Positions 9,965 to 23,699 are shown, numbered from the stretch's first letter. The stretch is DNA of 64,000 nt from Phylloscopus collybita (GCA_027886175.1 JAJNNQ010000096.1:62001-126000); one strand, 5' to 3'. Translations and numbers: made by a program. The notes: generated by a model not told the origin, from the sequence alone.

Positions 9965-12900
9965 TCAAGTTCCCTTCAGCCCAGGACCAGACAGCTCCCA
10001 GTTCCCAGGAGCAGATGCCTTCCTGTATTTGTGTATGAAAGCATCAGTCTTCCCCAGACTAATGGCATAGACACCCTCTGGCACCAGAGACCCAAAATGT
10101 CTGCTGAGAACAGATTCTCCACCACGCTGTGCCAAGGAGGAAGAATTCCCATCCACGCTCGGGGCTTGTGCAGGGCCTGCTCCGCCGTCGCCGTCAGCAG
10201 AGGCCTCAGCAGAGTCACCTCCAGCACACCTGGTCAAGCCATCCACACGTCTGTGGAGCTCCTGGCTCAGCAGCAACACAAGAGTCCCTCCAACACGAAG
10301 CACTCTGGCAGTCACAGGAAAAATAAAGGTTAGGTGTTGATCCTTCCTGGCATCCCTTTGCCTGTGCAGAACGCAATGCTGCTGACACTTCAGATGCTAC
10401 CTGCATTCAATGAAACACCTGAGTGTGTACTGGCTCACCTTAGCGAGCTGCATCTCCACGAGGAATTTAAATCCCAGAGCTTCTTACCTCTTTCCAAATG
10501 GGAGAACAGGGCCCTGTCCTGACTCCGAAACATTTCTTATGTTAGCAGTTCTTTCTGTTGAGTCAGCAGGGAAGATGGACTCATTTTTTACCACTATCAA
10601 GCCTAGGGTTTTTGGAGATTGCAAAGGAACAGTCTCCCAGTGCAGCAAGGGCTTCTCAGGTTAATAGCATAGTTCTGAAACTGGCCCTTTCTTTTGCAAA
10701 CTTTAAAAGGTCTGCCCTTTCCCTGTTCCACTGATCCTTAATGGCTTTCAAACTCAGGAAGGAGAGGAAAATTAACCATCATTTGTCATTAATTTTTTTA
10801 CACTTGGCTTTGAAAGAGGGAAAAAAAAGTACTATCCTAAGTTTACAGCAAGTAGTTAGACGTGTTTTACTGGTGGGGCTCTCATGGTAATGGTTCCTTC
10901 CTCATCTCCACCTTCCTAAGGGAATATTTTGCTTAGGATGGACCAAGAGAGCAAATAAGGCCAGAAGACAAGCACAGTAAGATTGCCACACCATTCTGTG
11001 AAGCTGTGCCATCTTCTCCAGCACCTTCCCACCACACTCCTGCATTGAGTGAGATCAACACTCACTGAAGACCAGTCCTAGACAAAGGGCTTGTTTTCAG
11101 GCAAGAAGTAGAGGGGAAGATGGCTTGAACTGTCTGTTAGAAGCAGCCCACCTATTAGCCTGACTCAACTCTGCCATAAAATGACATGGTGAGAGATGAA
11201 AGGACACACCTAAAATCAGACCAGGTAGCAAGTGAGACATTCCTGGATAGCAAGGAAAATGCATGCCACTTTTTCTGTCTGAGATCCTTCCTGTCAAAGC
11301 TTGGCTGTGACCTCAAAAAGGGAAGCCTATGATTTTATACAAGTGGGCCTCAACTGAAAAGGATTATAGCTTTATTTGCCTGGCCATGCTTTAACTTTGT
11401 CCAGGTAGGCCTCTCCTCTTTCTCATTTCTGGCACACTTTTGAGTGTGGCTCAGAAATATTTCACCATCATGCCTTGCAAAGAGCATTTGTGAGCTGCCA
11501 TTGGCATTCACAGCTGGCAAAACACAATATAATAGTCTCTAAGGGACAAGTAAAGGGCTGAGACTTCCACAGCCTGCACAGGGTCAGACTACAGAGCAGG
11601 AGAATGTTTGGAACAAAGCAAATCTGAAGCTGACCGAATACTTAGATCACAACCCATCGTGGCACTTACATCAAACCCCAAGCCTGTCAAAGTACACATA
11701 CCTCTCCATTTCCTGGAGAATGCCTGGTAGGAGCTGGGCATCATTTGTGGTCTTGAACTTCTTCCCAAATGGAATATCCGAAATAACACTGTCAAAGCTT
11801 TCTGAAGGCAATGGCAATGCTGCAAAATAAAGGCAGGTCTTTATCTCTGACTGTCAGAAAAATGCACAGCAGGTATGCCCCCATTCCCCCATCAACACTG
11901 TCTGCCAGCTCTTTTTGGGTTATGCATCTAGACTCACAGCTCCTTCTGCACTTGCCCTCACAAACAACACTATGGAGCCACCACCCCTCTGCAGACTGAT
12001 GAGACAAACACGACAGCATTGCTTAGTTTGCAGATTTCCCTGCTCCTGATGATGTTTGCGCCTGCAGCAAGACTGCTGCATCTCAACACACATCTTAAAC
12101 ATGAAAATAATTTAGCAAAATACAAAAGAACTAAGCTTGTGAGCACTTAGTGCACACGTTCGAGTGCACATGTATGAACGGCAAGGAACCACATCAAATT
12201 CCTCCTTTTCCCATCCCCCTTCTCTCCTCCCAGAAATCTGGTTACAGCCAGAATCACTGGATTCTGTCAGAGGGAGTGTCTTTGGAGTGTTGCCTTAGAG
12301 CTTCTGCATCCCAGCAAAGGTCAGTTCCCCAGATGAAGATGCAGCCTGTGGTGATGAAGGTCGGCCACATGCCAGGCTATGCAAGCCAGGCTGAGCTCCT
12401 TCTGAGACCCTGTGGGTCCCCCATCCCTCAGGGTGCTCCAAACTGACCGGACATGGCCCTGAGCAGACAACAGGACTAAAGACCTCCAATAGTCCCTCCT
12501 CACCTAAACTCTGCTGAAATTCTGTGCCAACTTTTCTAGAACTAGCTGGAGATGTTTCCCGGACCATTCTTGGGTCAACACTTGCAGCACAACAACTGGG
12601 TATCAATTTTATCTGCAAATGAAAGGACACATCACCTACGGTCCTGCTCAAGACATGCAGAAATAACAGCTTTTGACCAGTGATGAAGACACCATCTACT
12701 TGTTCAGTTTAGAAAACCTGACACCCAAGTACCTTCCATTATCCTAGAAACCAAGGTCAAACACAGCTTTTAGGTGAGAAATAAACCCACATTTTTATAA
12801 AAAAATAAGTAATGTTTCTTACTACTCCAGTAAGAAATAAATACTGCAAGGTAAAAAAATATGCACACTTCATCACTCATGCACAGGGAAAAACAGCCAG

Positions 12901-15900
12901 CTTGCCTGTCATTTCATAAAGGGGTAATTTAGCCTCAGACTTCGAGGTCCGGAATAGGTCATGAAATGATTCCTTCTCTGCAGACTAGCTTGTGAATTAA
13001 GAGCAAACAGATTCCCTCTTACAGGAGAAAGGCATCATCATTCAAAACACTCCTACTGCAAAACATGAACAATTCAGCTTAGCTAAATGAGTCCTCATCA
13101 TTACTCATCTGATAAATTTAAGTTGCAGGTTGCATTTTATTTGGATTTGTCCTGGCTGTGTTCCATTAAGATACAAAGAACGCTCACATGGTACATACTC
13201 TTTGTGGTATTCACACATTTACCATTAAGAGAGACAGCTACTGTCCACACCAGACAGTTATAATTTTTATTGTCTTCTGCTGACTTCATTCTCACCAAAG
13301 TTCCCAGGTGCAGGCAGCAGGGAGGAAGAAGAAATAATTATCCCTTCACTAGCACTAGCACTACAGAGTCACCACCCAGCTCTTTGTTGGGAGTTAGCAC
13401 TACAACATACCACCTCAAGAGAACCTACATTTCCTGTACAATCCTAGAAACACAAAAAAATTCACTTGGAAAGCCCACAGACCTACCTTTCACAGAAGCT
13501 TTAACCAGCTCAATCTTATCTGTTAAGCCTGCAGTTCTAATATTCCCATCTGCACCCTCTAACTGCGAATCACTTATATCAGCACCCCAGTAACAAGCTT
13601 CCTGTTCAGAGAGAAAGAGAAAAGTAATTTTGTTACCACTTGGGTTATTTATTTTATAAACCCTTCTCAGAATTGCCTTGCTGCACAGCTCTTGCAAGAC
13701 AACCCCCTTTCTGGGACATCTGCTGTTGTTACACAGAGCAATTCACAATCCAGAGGAACGGAGGAAGTATGTGCTTGTCTTCACTCCTTTAATGTTCTGG
13801 TCTGCTCAAGACACTTGAAATTACAGAATTATCAAGGGCATGTCCTAACAGTAAAACCCCAGCTAGCTGCAGCCAGCCCCACTGCCTCTAATGCTGACAA
13901 CTGTCCCATCACACCGACTCCTCCGATCCCAGGACAAGCCCAGAAAGCTTTACAAGCCTGTGGTTCCCTCACACAAACCCTGTAGTGTGAATCAACAGGG
14001 CCTTGCAGGACACTTTCATTTGGGGGAACATTTGTACTAAAACACTTTTAACAGCTGCCTAAAGATTAGTTTGGTTTCACCTTTTCAGCAATGGACTTTA
14101 GACTAACTAGTAGAGAGAAAATCCTGTATCACAACTACCAGTTTCTCTGCAAAGGCCCAGCCAGCTGTGACTGGGATACTTACAGGCCACTCTTTGGCAG
14201 CCTCCAGTAGTATCGTTCCTAGTCCACACATGGGATCCAGCACAAGGGCACCAGCCTAGAGAAACAGAGGTGTTACTGCATCCCAAGCAAGACAGACTCC
14301 TTACCCAGGTCAAATCTTACAAAGGGATGTACATAATCCCACTGAATGCAGCACAGGCTAACAATAATCACTGGTAATCCCAGGCCAAACTCACTTGTAA
14401 GGAAATATAGTAAAAAGCACAATAACTTCACTACAGACAGCCCTGAAGTGACATTCAAGAGGAAATAATACAAGTGGACTGCAGACAGATATTGGTACCA
14501 AATTAATCTGTGAAAAGAGATCACATTTCCCTGGAAAACAACACCAAACAAAGTTTCATTTTTTCACTGTCACTGGACAGTAAAAAAAAAATCTTGCCAC
14601 TTGAACATGTATCTGTACAAGGATTAACAGCTCTGTTGAGAAGCACTTGGAATCACAGCAGACACCTGGCTGAACAGCAGGTGACAGCACACTGTCATCA
14701 CAGGCATAGCAGACCCTGTCCACATGCACTAGAAAAAGGGGCATTAAAATCACCACACTCCTTCACAGCATCCATTCCCAGTCCCAATGAGCAGCACCCC
14801 CTCCCCTTCATTCAGGACTCCATTTCTTTGCAAGGAACATTCACTGACACTGATTTCAGCCAGAGATGCCATGGCCCACGCGACTGTTGACCGCAAGCCT
14901 GCTGTTTTGATATACTCTCTGTTTGCCAATGGAAGCCTGCAGACAGCAAAAAATGAAACAAAAAAATTAACTAAAACAACAGAACCACCCAGAAAAGCCC
15001 ATATAATGTCAAAGAACAAATGAACTGGACAGATCTACTGAGAAACAGAGAAGTCTGCTTTTAACCATAACTCACTGTAAAGTCTGGTCTGTGTGTTCAC
15101 ATAATGTCCAGGCAGATCACAAGACTGATTTGACAACCAGTGGTTATCAAACCAAAAGATAAATACTCATGGTGGACAGCAAGATTTACAAATCTTGCCC
15201 TTCTGACTGTGCCATGACAAGTCTGGTGGGGAGACTGCTTACCTGAAAAGAGGAATCCCCACCACAGACTGAATGTCATTAAGATGTACGAAGATCTAAA
15301 AGAGGAAAAAAAGATTCACAACCTCAACCTTATAAAGTCTCAAACTGACACAACAACAGCTTTAACTCATTTAAACCAGACAAAACAGATGCTTCTAGAA
15401 ACTTCTGAGCTCATTTCTTAAGTACAAAAATGCATACTATAAACAATAACAATTAATTGGAAGAAATCCAACTAGATAATCAGAATGTCACTTTAAAGAT
15501 GATTTAATGCTTAAGCAAGCTGAAGGGGATTTTGTCAGCCTGGAATTCACCAGAAAGCACTTGAATTTATAAGGGGGCCTATTTTTCCATAGCACAGCAT
15601 GGGCATTTTTAGTTATAAATCCATTTACTACAAGTGGGAGAATATTATTCACTGTATACTAGCAACAAAATAAATATAAAAACACCAATCAAAAAAAACC
15701 CCAGAACCCCCCCCAAAAAAATCAAACAATCAATCAAAAAACCCAAACCCCACCAACCAAAGAAAGAAACCAAACCAAACAACAACAAACCACCCCATCA
15801 TTATCCCCACTAGTACCACTAAGGGGCCATTCAGTTAGAAGTTATGTATAAGTAATCCTTCCAGAAATGTAGGCAGCTAAAAGAAATTGTTCTGCTGTCC

Positions 15901-18900
15901 CATAGAGAGGATCCCAAAAGAAGACTGAGCTCCCCAGCACATCTTGCATGACTGCAATTCCTGCCCCCAGAAAGCACAAAGGGAAACACGATGCTACTGA
16001 AAAATACCAGTCCTCCTCAGCACTTGAGTAGTTTCAGAGAAAAATCTGGGCAAGGAGAGGAGGTCCATATGAGCCTCAACAGAGCTGTAGATAATGCTCA
16101 GTGTGGGAAAACCAGTGCCAGTACATGAACTCAGGAGTTTCTACAGGTCTCGGATCTCTCAGCGTCAGTGCTGAGAGCAGCTTGCACAAGCCATGCACAG
16201 GGATGGGGAAGCAACTTGTCAGGAGCAAGGAGTCCTTTGGAAGGTCTCCAGGCAGCTGCATCAGCCAGGGTGCACTAAGCAAGCTGTTTGTCACAGACAA
16301 GGCCCAGAGAAGGCTCCTCCACAAATGGCATTCTCAAGTCCAGCTCCTTGAGAACACACCCTTGCTGCTTGCTCATTTCCCCTCCAGAGGCCACAGATGC
16401 CCCATGGCTCAGGTGATTTCCACTTTCACGCAGTCAGAGCCCACCAGTCTGTAAAGGTGCTGGATCCTGAAGGACCTCTGTGGATCCTTCCCCTCCCATG
16501 CAGGCCCATGCAGCCAGGCTGGTGTTTATTCCAGAGACCTGGAAAGCACACGCACACACAAGGGCCACATGCATGCTTTGCTCAGTGCTACCAGCTGATT
16601 TCCAGGTAGATTCAGCGGCAGAAGGACCGGCAGGGGGAGGCCATGGTCCCATGTGCAAAGGGAGCAGAGAACAAACAAAAGGTGTCAAGGGTGATTCTGG
16701 AAGCATCAACAGGCAGTCGAGTACCACTACCTCCAGGTCAGGGTCCCGCAGATCAGCACGCCACCCGCACTGCTTCACAAGTGTGATACCAATGGCTCTT
16801 CCAATCTCCTGCAAGGGGGAAGAACAGTCACAGGCAATAAAAAACCCCACAGAATTCGGAAAACTGCAGACCACAGCTTTGGATGTGCATTGCTCAGAAA
16901 CCCCCGGGAAAAGAAAGACTATGCCTGAGAGAACAACTCACACAATTCACACCAGAAGAGGTACAACAGGGCAGAGCAGGTGAGTGAGGGGCAAAGCAAA
17001 CACACCACATGGCAAACAACCAATGCTCAGCTGGAGCGAGAGAGGCTAAAGTTCAAGTCCTGACCAAGTGACAACAAAATATTCACCTGAGTTGGATTTG
17101 ATCCTTGTGGGTCGCTTCCAACTCAGAATATTCTGTGATTGCAACAATTTTGGAATTCTTAATCACATGCACAAAATACTTCCAATGGCTCTATGGCAGA
17201 TTAGCCAACAGAAAACCTACAAATGCACGACTACAGCTCACAATTTTAATACCTTCATTACATATAGAAATACATATACCTTCAGAGTATAAGTTCAAAC
17301 ATAGCACAAATTTAGGCAAACACCCTTGTAGGGAGGCTCATGTGTCTCACCTCACCAAGATGCCAGCTTTAGTAGGAAAAAAATCTAAACTACTGTTACC
17401 TTCAAGTAAGAGAAACCTGCACAGATGGGGAGAGGGCTGGATGGAATGGACCCCTGGAGGTCTGTATGCCATTATTCTTTTCCAAGGACCAAGCTCCACT
17501 TCTCCCAAGACTTGTGCTACGGCTGAATTCCCAAAGAACAAGTTCTCCCCAATACCCAACTAGAGGTGACTGAAGCTGCAAGTTCTGACTTTTATCCATT
17601 CTTCTAGACGGCAAGGAGTCTGGCTACACAGTCCTTGCAATGGCCCTTTAAGTAGCTGTAACTTACCCAATCACTCCTCAGCCTCCACAGACCCAGAAAC
17701 CTCAAACTCTTACCTTTGCTTATCCTCAAAAAAAGGTCTTGATTTGAAAAACATTAAGGGCAACAGTGCACAGAAATGAAAAACAGCATTTGTATTTCCA
17801 CTTGTTTAAGGTGAATGCAGGTTAAGGGCTTTTGAGAAAATATAGAAAAAGCTTACATCACTTTATTATTCCAGAACACACAACACAACTGAAATGACGA
17901 ACTACACATCTCTGTTCACCTCAGCTGAGTTCTTTTAATACACTGATACTTCAGCATACCTGTGAAGTAAGTATTTTGGCAATTGCTCCACTACAACGAC
18001 AGGACACTCTGAAACTGAATCTTAGCTTCTCATTCACAGTAGGATTCTCTCCACTGCCTTTGGAAGGGGATTCTGAGGAAGTCTTGCTCTCAATCCAGCA
18101 CTCCTGACTGCTCATTCTCTCTGGCGCCACACAGGACTCTCCAGCTTCCACCTGACATTCCTCAGATGCAATTGTTCTTACTTGTTCCATTTTCTGCCTT
18201 TTACTTGCAGTATTTGTCTCTTCTTCTGACTTCCTCTTCAGAGCCAATGCATTTTCTTCAGAGACATCATCTGTTTCCCCCTCATGTCCATGAAGCTTTC
18301 TCCAAACAGAGATAATATCCAGCCAGTATTTTGGTTCCTCAATGACAAGGCTTTTAATCTCATGAAGCATTTTCCCTGGAAGAAAAAAGCAGTTTTTGGT
18401 AAAGTATTTCAGCCTTGGCATTTCATTTTCCTACGGACTGAGAACAGTTGTTAACAGCAACTGTGTTCAGATTTCATTATGTGTGAATCCAGCAGCTGAC
18501 ACCACAGGCACAGCTGAGCTCTCAGCACCCAGGTACCCACCAGAAGCCACACAGGCAGCCCTCGATTACAAGCTCTGCACAACCAAGATTACATCATGCA
18601 AGGGTTGAATTCTGCACAAGAATGCAGCAGCTGCAGAAAACCAGACCACCTGTGAGAGTCATCCCCAGGGGCAGAGGACCAGCCTACCACACCATCATCT
18701 CCAGAAAGCACTTGGCCCAGGATTAAATGACGCAGGACACTTTCCAGAATTGAAAGACAGATACAAACATGAATTACTTTGAGTCATCTCAGGCAAGTTT
18801 ATTCTTTCAGAAAGAAAATTTCCGCTTCCCATTCATCACTCTGCCTTCAATCCTGCAACGCACACCTACACATGTGTGGGCAACCCTAAGCTAGCTACAA

Positions 18901-20207
18901 GATAGCCATGAGGAACAGAGAGGCCAATTCACTCAAATGCCTCAAAGATGGCCCAGAAAAAAAAATAAAGGTCTTTCTAGTTATCACTTAAAATTTTAGA
19001 ATCATGATCACGTTTCATCCTCAAAGCTGAAGGTAATCTCCCAACTAAAAACCCAAAAGAAGGTAGAGAGTGGTTCCATCTAACTTGAAATTCTCATCCC
19101 AACACCGACAGAGAGGATGACTCAAGTAGCTGAGACTTAGAAGGAAGCTGCATACGTAACAGTAAATTGACACAAGACATAGGTCAAGATTCACTTCGTT
19201 TAACAGAAAATAAAAGGTATTTTTAAAATAAACACAAGATATCCAGAACTGAACTTTGGGTTTTGGGTGGGGTGTTCTTCTCTTTTTTGGGTCCGGGCAG
19301 GGGGGAGAGTCTCAAACATACACGTACACATTCAGTGCCGGCAGACTACAGGCTGGAAGGTACCTACTGAAAACAGTAGGTTTTTTGTCAGGTAAAAAAA
19401 AAAAAAAAAGGTGAAAACACACATGGGTGAAAGACACTTCATAATCGATTACTGTCAATTAGAACTACAGCCACTAGTAAAAAAAATAAAGACCTCCAAT
19501 TTCATAACTAGGACTCAAACCGAGGCTTCCCGTTCCCGCGCAGCCCGAGTCCGGGCCGTACCTCTGCTCCCGGACACCGGCAGCGGGCTGTGCTTCTTCA
19601 GCAGCAGGAACGGGCGCTCCCCCGAGCGCAGCCTCCGCAGCTCTGCCAGCCCCGCCGCCGCCCTGAAGAACACTTTTCCCGAGACGCAGTCCACCTGCGG
19701 GGAGAACACCCGTCGGACCCGGGCGGGCGGCTTCGGCTCAGCCCCTCCCGCCGCCCCGCGACCCGCGCAGCCCCGCGGGCACCGCAGCCCCAGCTCCGGA
19801 CGGGTGACGGTCCCCGGCGCCCGCAGTGCGGAGACCGCTCCGACCCCGAGCAGCCCCGCGGCGGCCGCAGTGCGGAGACCGCTCCGACCCCGAGCAGCCC
19901 CGCGGCGGCCGCAGTGCGGAGACCGCTCCGACCCCGAGCAGCCCCGCGGCGCCCCCCGCGCTCGCCGGGCTCCGGGGCGCGCAGCGCACGCGGCCGCGTT
20001 CCCTGCTGGGCTGGACCGGCCGGAGCGCCCGGGTGGGCACCGGCTCCGGCTCCCCGCTCACCCGGAGCGGAGCACCCGGGTGGGCACCGGCTCCGGCTCC
20101 CCGCTCACCTCCGTGGCGCCGAGCCGCGCCCGCACCTCCCGCGCGAGGAAAGGCTCCAGCCCGCGGCCCGCCGTGCAGAAGAACCGCCCGGGCTCCGCCG
20201 ACGACAT
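9965..20207 (-). CDS. THUMPD2: THUMPD2, THUMP-domain methyltransferase (U6 snRNA m2G72 in human); complete, 10 exons
   Basis: Coding exons: 20207-20109, 19694-19562, 18375-17960, 16808-16731, 15295-15243, 14936-14849, 14255-14184, 13601-13487, 11819-11702, 10304-9965. All introns are GT-AG and phases chain, giving 1512 bases and 503 codons, the length I recall for human THUMPD2. The start reads MSSAEPGRFFCTAGRGLEPF, matching the family N-terminus. Exon 3 (residues 78-216) holds a lysine-rich variable linker and the THUMP core FRVSCRCSG. The Rossmann methyltransferase domain has motif I DPMCGLGT (296-303), an acidic GADISDSQ segment (from 319) and catalytic motif IV SDIPFG (365-370). The C-terminus keeps FGSLVP and SLGKTDAFI. 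In human the enzyme works with TRMT112 on U6 snRNA; that activity is established for the orthologue and inferred here. No disabling change was seen. Confidence 0.95.
15690..15795. repeat. A/C low-complexity tract in a THUMPD2 intron
   Basis: A run of A-blocks broken by C-blocks (AACCCC, CAATCAATCAA, AACAACAACA). It may be a decayed poly(A)-type tail, but no element body is recognisable beside it. Confidence 0.6.
17085..17148 (+). mobile_element. CR1 3'-end fragment
   Basis: Short plus-strand CR1 tail with GATCCTTGTGGGTCGCTTCC and ATTCTGTGATTG, in THUMPD2 intron 3. Confidence 0.7.
19823..19951. repeat. Three-copy 44-bp tandem repeat in THUMPD2 intron 1
   Basis: Units start at 19823, 19867 and 19911 (GCAGTGCGGAGACCGCTCCG); copies are almost perfect and GC-rich. 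They lie between exons 1 and 2. A long plus-strand frame across them is an antisense artefact. Confidence 0.9.
20028..20110. repeat. ~50-bp duplication that copies the THUMPD2 exon 1 donor site
   Basis: The sequence GGGTGGGCACCGGCTCCGGC followed by TCCCCGCTCACC occurs twice, about 50 bases apart. The copy ending at 20109 contains the true exon 1 donor (minus strand GAG|GTGAGC). The copy ending near 20060 gives a look-alike GG|GTGAGC inside intron 1, a potential cryptic donor. Confidence 0.8.
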
Positions 20208-20340
20208 CTTGGCGGGGCGGGGCCTCCTCGGGGGGCGGGGCCTCCTCGGGGGGCGGGGCCTCCTCGGGGGGCGGGGCCTCCTCGGGGGGGCGGGGCCTCC
20301 TCGGGGGGCGGGGCCTCCTCGGGGGGGCGGGGCCCCGGCA
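20208..20340 (-). promoter_or_regulatory. GC-box array directly upstream of the THUMPD2 start codon
   Basis: Six units of GGGCGGGGCCTCCTCGGG-type sequence (18 bases; one of 19) at 20219, 20237, 20255, 20273, 20292 and 20310, plus a degenerate seventh near 20329. Each contains a GGGGCGGGGC Sp1/KLF box. The array abuts the ATG at 20207, so it must be core promoter and/or 5' UTR. Motif function is established knowledge; use here is inferred. Confidence 0.8.
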
Positions 20341-20389
20341 GTGGACTGGCAGGCCCGGCCGCCGAGAATGGGGTTTTGAATTGTTTCTT

Positions 20390-23300
20390 ATGTTTTATTT
20401 TATTTAGCCTTCGGCTACCCAACCGTTTGTGCAGGACAAACGCCTTTTCCATACGGAAATGCACAAGATACCAACTGTACGACAGGGCGGGCTCAGGCAC
20501 TTGCAATGGCTTTATTCTCTGTACAATTAGTCTTGTGTAGTGATGACTGCATATAAATAATACAGATACATACAATATAGTACACACGATTGTTTTCACT
20601 GTAAATTTAGAAGCGAAAAAACACCAACTTTTTATTGTTTTTCTATACAAACACTGCGGTAGGAAGTTCCAGCTGTTGTTTTGGCATGACCTGCAACTTC
20701 AGAGGAAAAAGGACAGGCAAACAGATCTATTCAGAGCTCTAAATTCACTATATAGTAAATTACACAAGACAGATACCAGCCAGCCAGCAGAATACCGAGG
20801 ATCTGAATTCAGTACAGTAGTGACTCTTCCTCCAAGGAACCAAAAAAGAAAAGCTAGGTGCTTGCATTATGTAACTAAGACAAATCGTGTGTATTACAGC
20901 CTTCTCTTCGAATGTTTGTAAACAATAGGTTTATGACTTTAGGCAAAGAAAATAAAGTTCTTGAGTTGATCCTTGCACCCTTCACACATAAACAGCATTG
21001 TAAATGTGCAAGGACCATAGCAAACACCTGGCATTTCAGGCTTAAAAGCTTAAGCATACATTTTGTAGTTTTTGTGTGGTACATACTCTGTTTATTAAGG
21101 CTACTGTACAAAAAAAAAGTTTCTCAGCCACTGAAAGTGTTTCTGTAATTCTCTAGAAATGATTAGTAACACTCCTAAAGTTTAGCAGGCCTGTGTGAGA
21201 TTACTGAAAAAAGCATCATCCTTGTAGTTCACCCTCAATGCTGTACCCAGGCCACTGACAAACGAGAGAGCACTGGCAGCAGCTGCATGGCCAACAAAGT
21301 GTTGAGAAACATGAGCCAATGTGCACTGTGGCTTACTGCAAAATATATAGATATTTTGAAATGGCACAAAGCTTGGTACAGGTGCATCTGACAGTGCAAA
21401 CACAAATATAGGTGCACCAATCATTCAGGACAGATCTATTTTTATGTATCTTGAAATCACTTGTTGTCAGATAAATGCTACAGCTTGTCAGCCTCTAAGG
21501 AAAATTAAAGTCAAAACACTTTTGAAGCTTTTTCAGTATCAGACCACTCTACTTTCCCTACAATTTAGGTTTTGATCTTCTACGTCTGAAACTGCTTGAA
21601 TTATTTTATTTTTAAAAACATAAGCATTCATTTTCTTTTTCAAGATTTGAGACTTGATTATAGGAAACAGTTAAAATTGTGCAGTGTATATATGTATACA
21701 TGTGCAGTGTATATATATGCAGTGAACAATAACTATCAATGTCTGAATATTTTAACATTGTTTGAAATTTTAATAAGGCCTGTTAGGAACATAGTTATTG
21801 CTATTCAGGGTCTTAAAAAATAAAACAAACCTAAAAGCACAGACAAACCTGTTCGAATAGTGAAATTAAGCAGATAGAACCCAATATTCTGCCTGGAATT
21901 AATTATTCTGCATCTGAACATCTTCAAGTTATCTACAGTGTTCTCTTCCAGGCAACTATGATGACATTTACATGGAGATATGGATTTAAGTGACTAACTG
22001 TAGGGGACACAGCTTTTCAGCTCTGGTAATTCTTCAGACATTTCAGGTGCTCCACGTGGAATATATTTGCTTTTTCAGGGTTTGAGTCATATATCCTGAG
22101 TAAATGAGAAAAGAAAAAATGCTGGTTCATATAAACTGACAGTTAACAGAAATGTAGACTAGATGAAGAAACTGTTGTGGTTTGTTGTTTTTTTTTTTTC
22201 TCTACTAGAGTAAAATTTGGCATCAGCAAGTTATAAAAGGAGTCTATTTAAGGTTAGTATCCAGAGTCTTGCTGCTTATCTTGCAACACAAAATGGCATT
22301 CCTTTACAAAACGGTTCCTATTTCATTGCATATACTAAAAAGCTAGCCACTGGCATTTACCTCACTTAATCTCCTGAAAAAATGTGATATTACAGTTTAC
22401 ACAAAGTAGTGAACTAAGAGCAGTGTTCCAGCCTTCACACTTATAAAGTATAAGAAATTTCAGAGCCCTAAGATTATTTGAAGAGACTGTGATGCACTAC
22501 TTGTATGCAATGTTGAATGGAGTTTATACATATTGCTTCAAGAAGTATTTCACCTCCCCCCAGTTCAGAACCACTTTTTAAACACTACCATAACAATATT
22601 AAGTGAAGAGTGAAAACCAAAAACTTGAACAACCCCCAAAAAAATCACTACAATAGGTTAAAGTTTCTTCTCTAAAGTAACTTCTCTAAGTAAAATTTAA
22701 ACATCAAATGAATAAAGAATCAGAAGCTTGGACAATACAAGGACTCTTCTCATCACCACCATCCACAGGAAAGCACTATGCACAGAGGGCCCTCACAGGA
22801 CTCAGGAACTGGCAGCTGTTTGTCTGAATCATATTTTAATCAGATTTAAATGCTCAAGTCACTGGTAAGACTTGGGCTTGGGTAGAGGTGAAAATTGAAC
22901 CAGTGGTCTCAGAAGCAGCACTGCACCAGCCTCACCAGCTGGGCTGCCAGATGCCTTTTCCCATCCTGGTACCCACGATGCCAAAAGGCTCATGAACCAC
23001 ACTCAACAGCAGCAATTGTCACAACCTGAACTTTGGCACCTACTGGTAAGTGCACACACAAAACTTTGTCTCTATGAGCAGGATAAGGCAGATAAATGTA
23101 TCTCATTACACATAAACAACACAGCCTGAGGTAATTACTGAGTCCCTTGAGGAATCCTAAATGAACATTTAAAATTAAACTGAATGCAATTTCTCTAAAA
23201 TCATGGGCTGAGAGGAAGCAGCCTCTTTGTAAGAGTCAGAATTCATCATTATATACAGGAAACTTCCACACAATATTAATGATGTCAGTGATGGAAGCAT

Positions 23301-23690
23301 ATACATCAGCAAACCAAATCCCTGCATGACCAAAGATGCCGGTTCACTAACAAAACTGAAGTCATATCTCAAAGAAACATTTACATATCCATTACACTAA
23401 ATCCACATTCACAATATTCTATTTTTTAAAAAGTCACAACAAAGTATCTAGTGAACGTATTCAACTCATCAATTATAATTTCAGCCATCTAATTTGGACA
23501 AGGATGAGGCTTCAGAAATCATCTTCTCTGCTATAAAATACAAGGAAAAAAAGCAAAGCTCTAGAGAACACGATTGAAAACTGCCATATTAAATAAACTT
23601 TAGCCTCATCAAAAAAGTTGGAATTGGGTGGGGGTAGGGAAGAAGAATCAAAATTGGGGGGAAAAAAACCCAAAGATGTATAATTTCATC
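20390..23690 (-). other. Unassigned 3.3-kb stretch, 3'-UTR-like on the minus strand
   Basis: No coding exon was recognised on either strand. Read on the minus strand it is AT-rich, with AATAAA signals at 20511-20516 (in a context reading GAATAAAGCCATTGCAAGTG) and 20631-20636, like the end of a long 3' UTR. No coding exon belonging to it lies in the window, because MAPK15 starts at 24.2 kb on the other strand. It separates THUMPD2 from MAPK15 and may hold a rearrangement junction. Confidence 0.35.
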
Positions 23691-23699
23691 TCAGAATGC

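Noticed and set aside
19411..20540. Long plus-strand open frames (316-322 codons) across the THUMPD2 CpG island
   Set aside because: They are antisense to THUMPD2 exons 1-2, arise from GC-rich tandem repeats, lack family similarity, and the sense frame is clearly the real gene.
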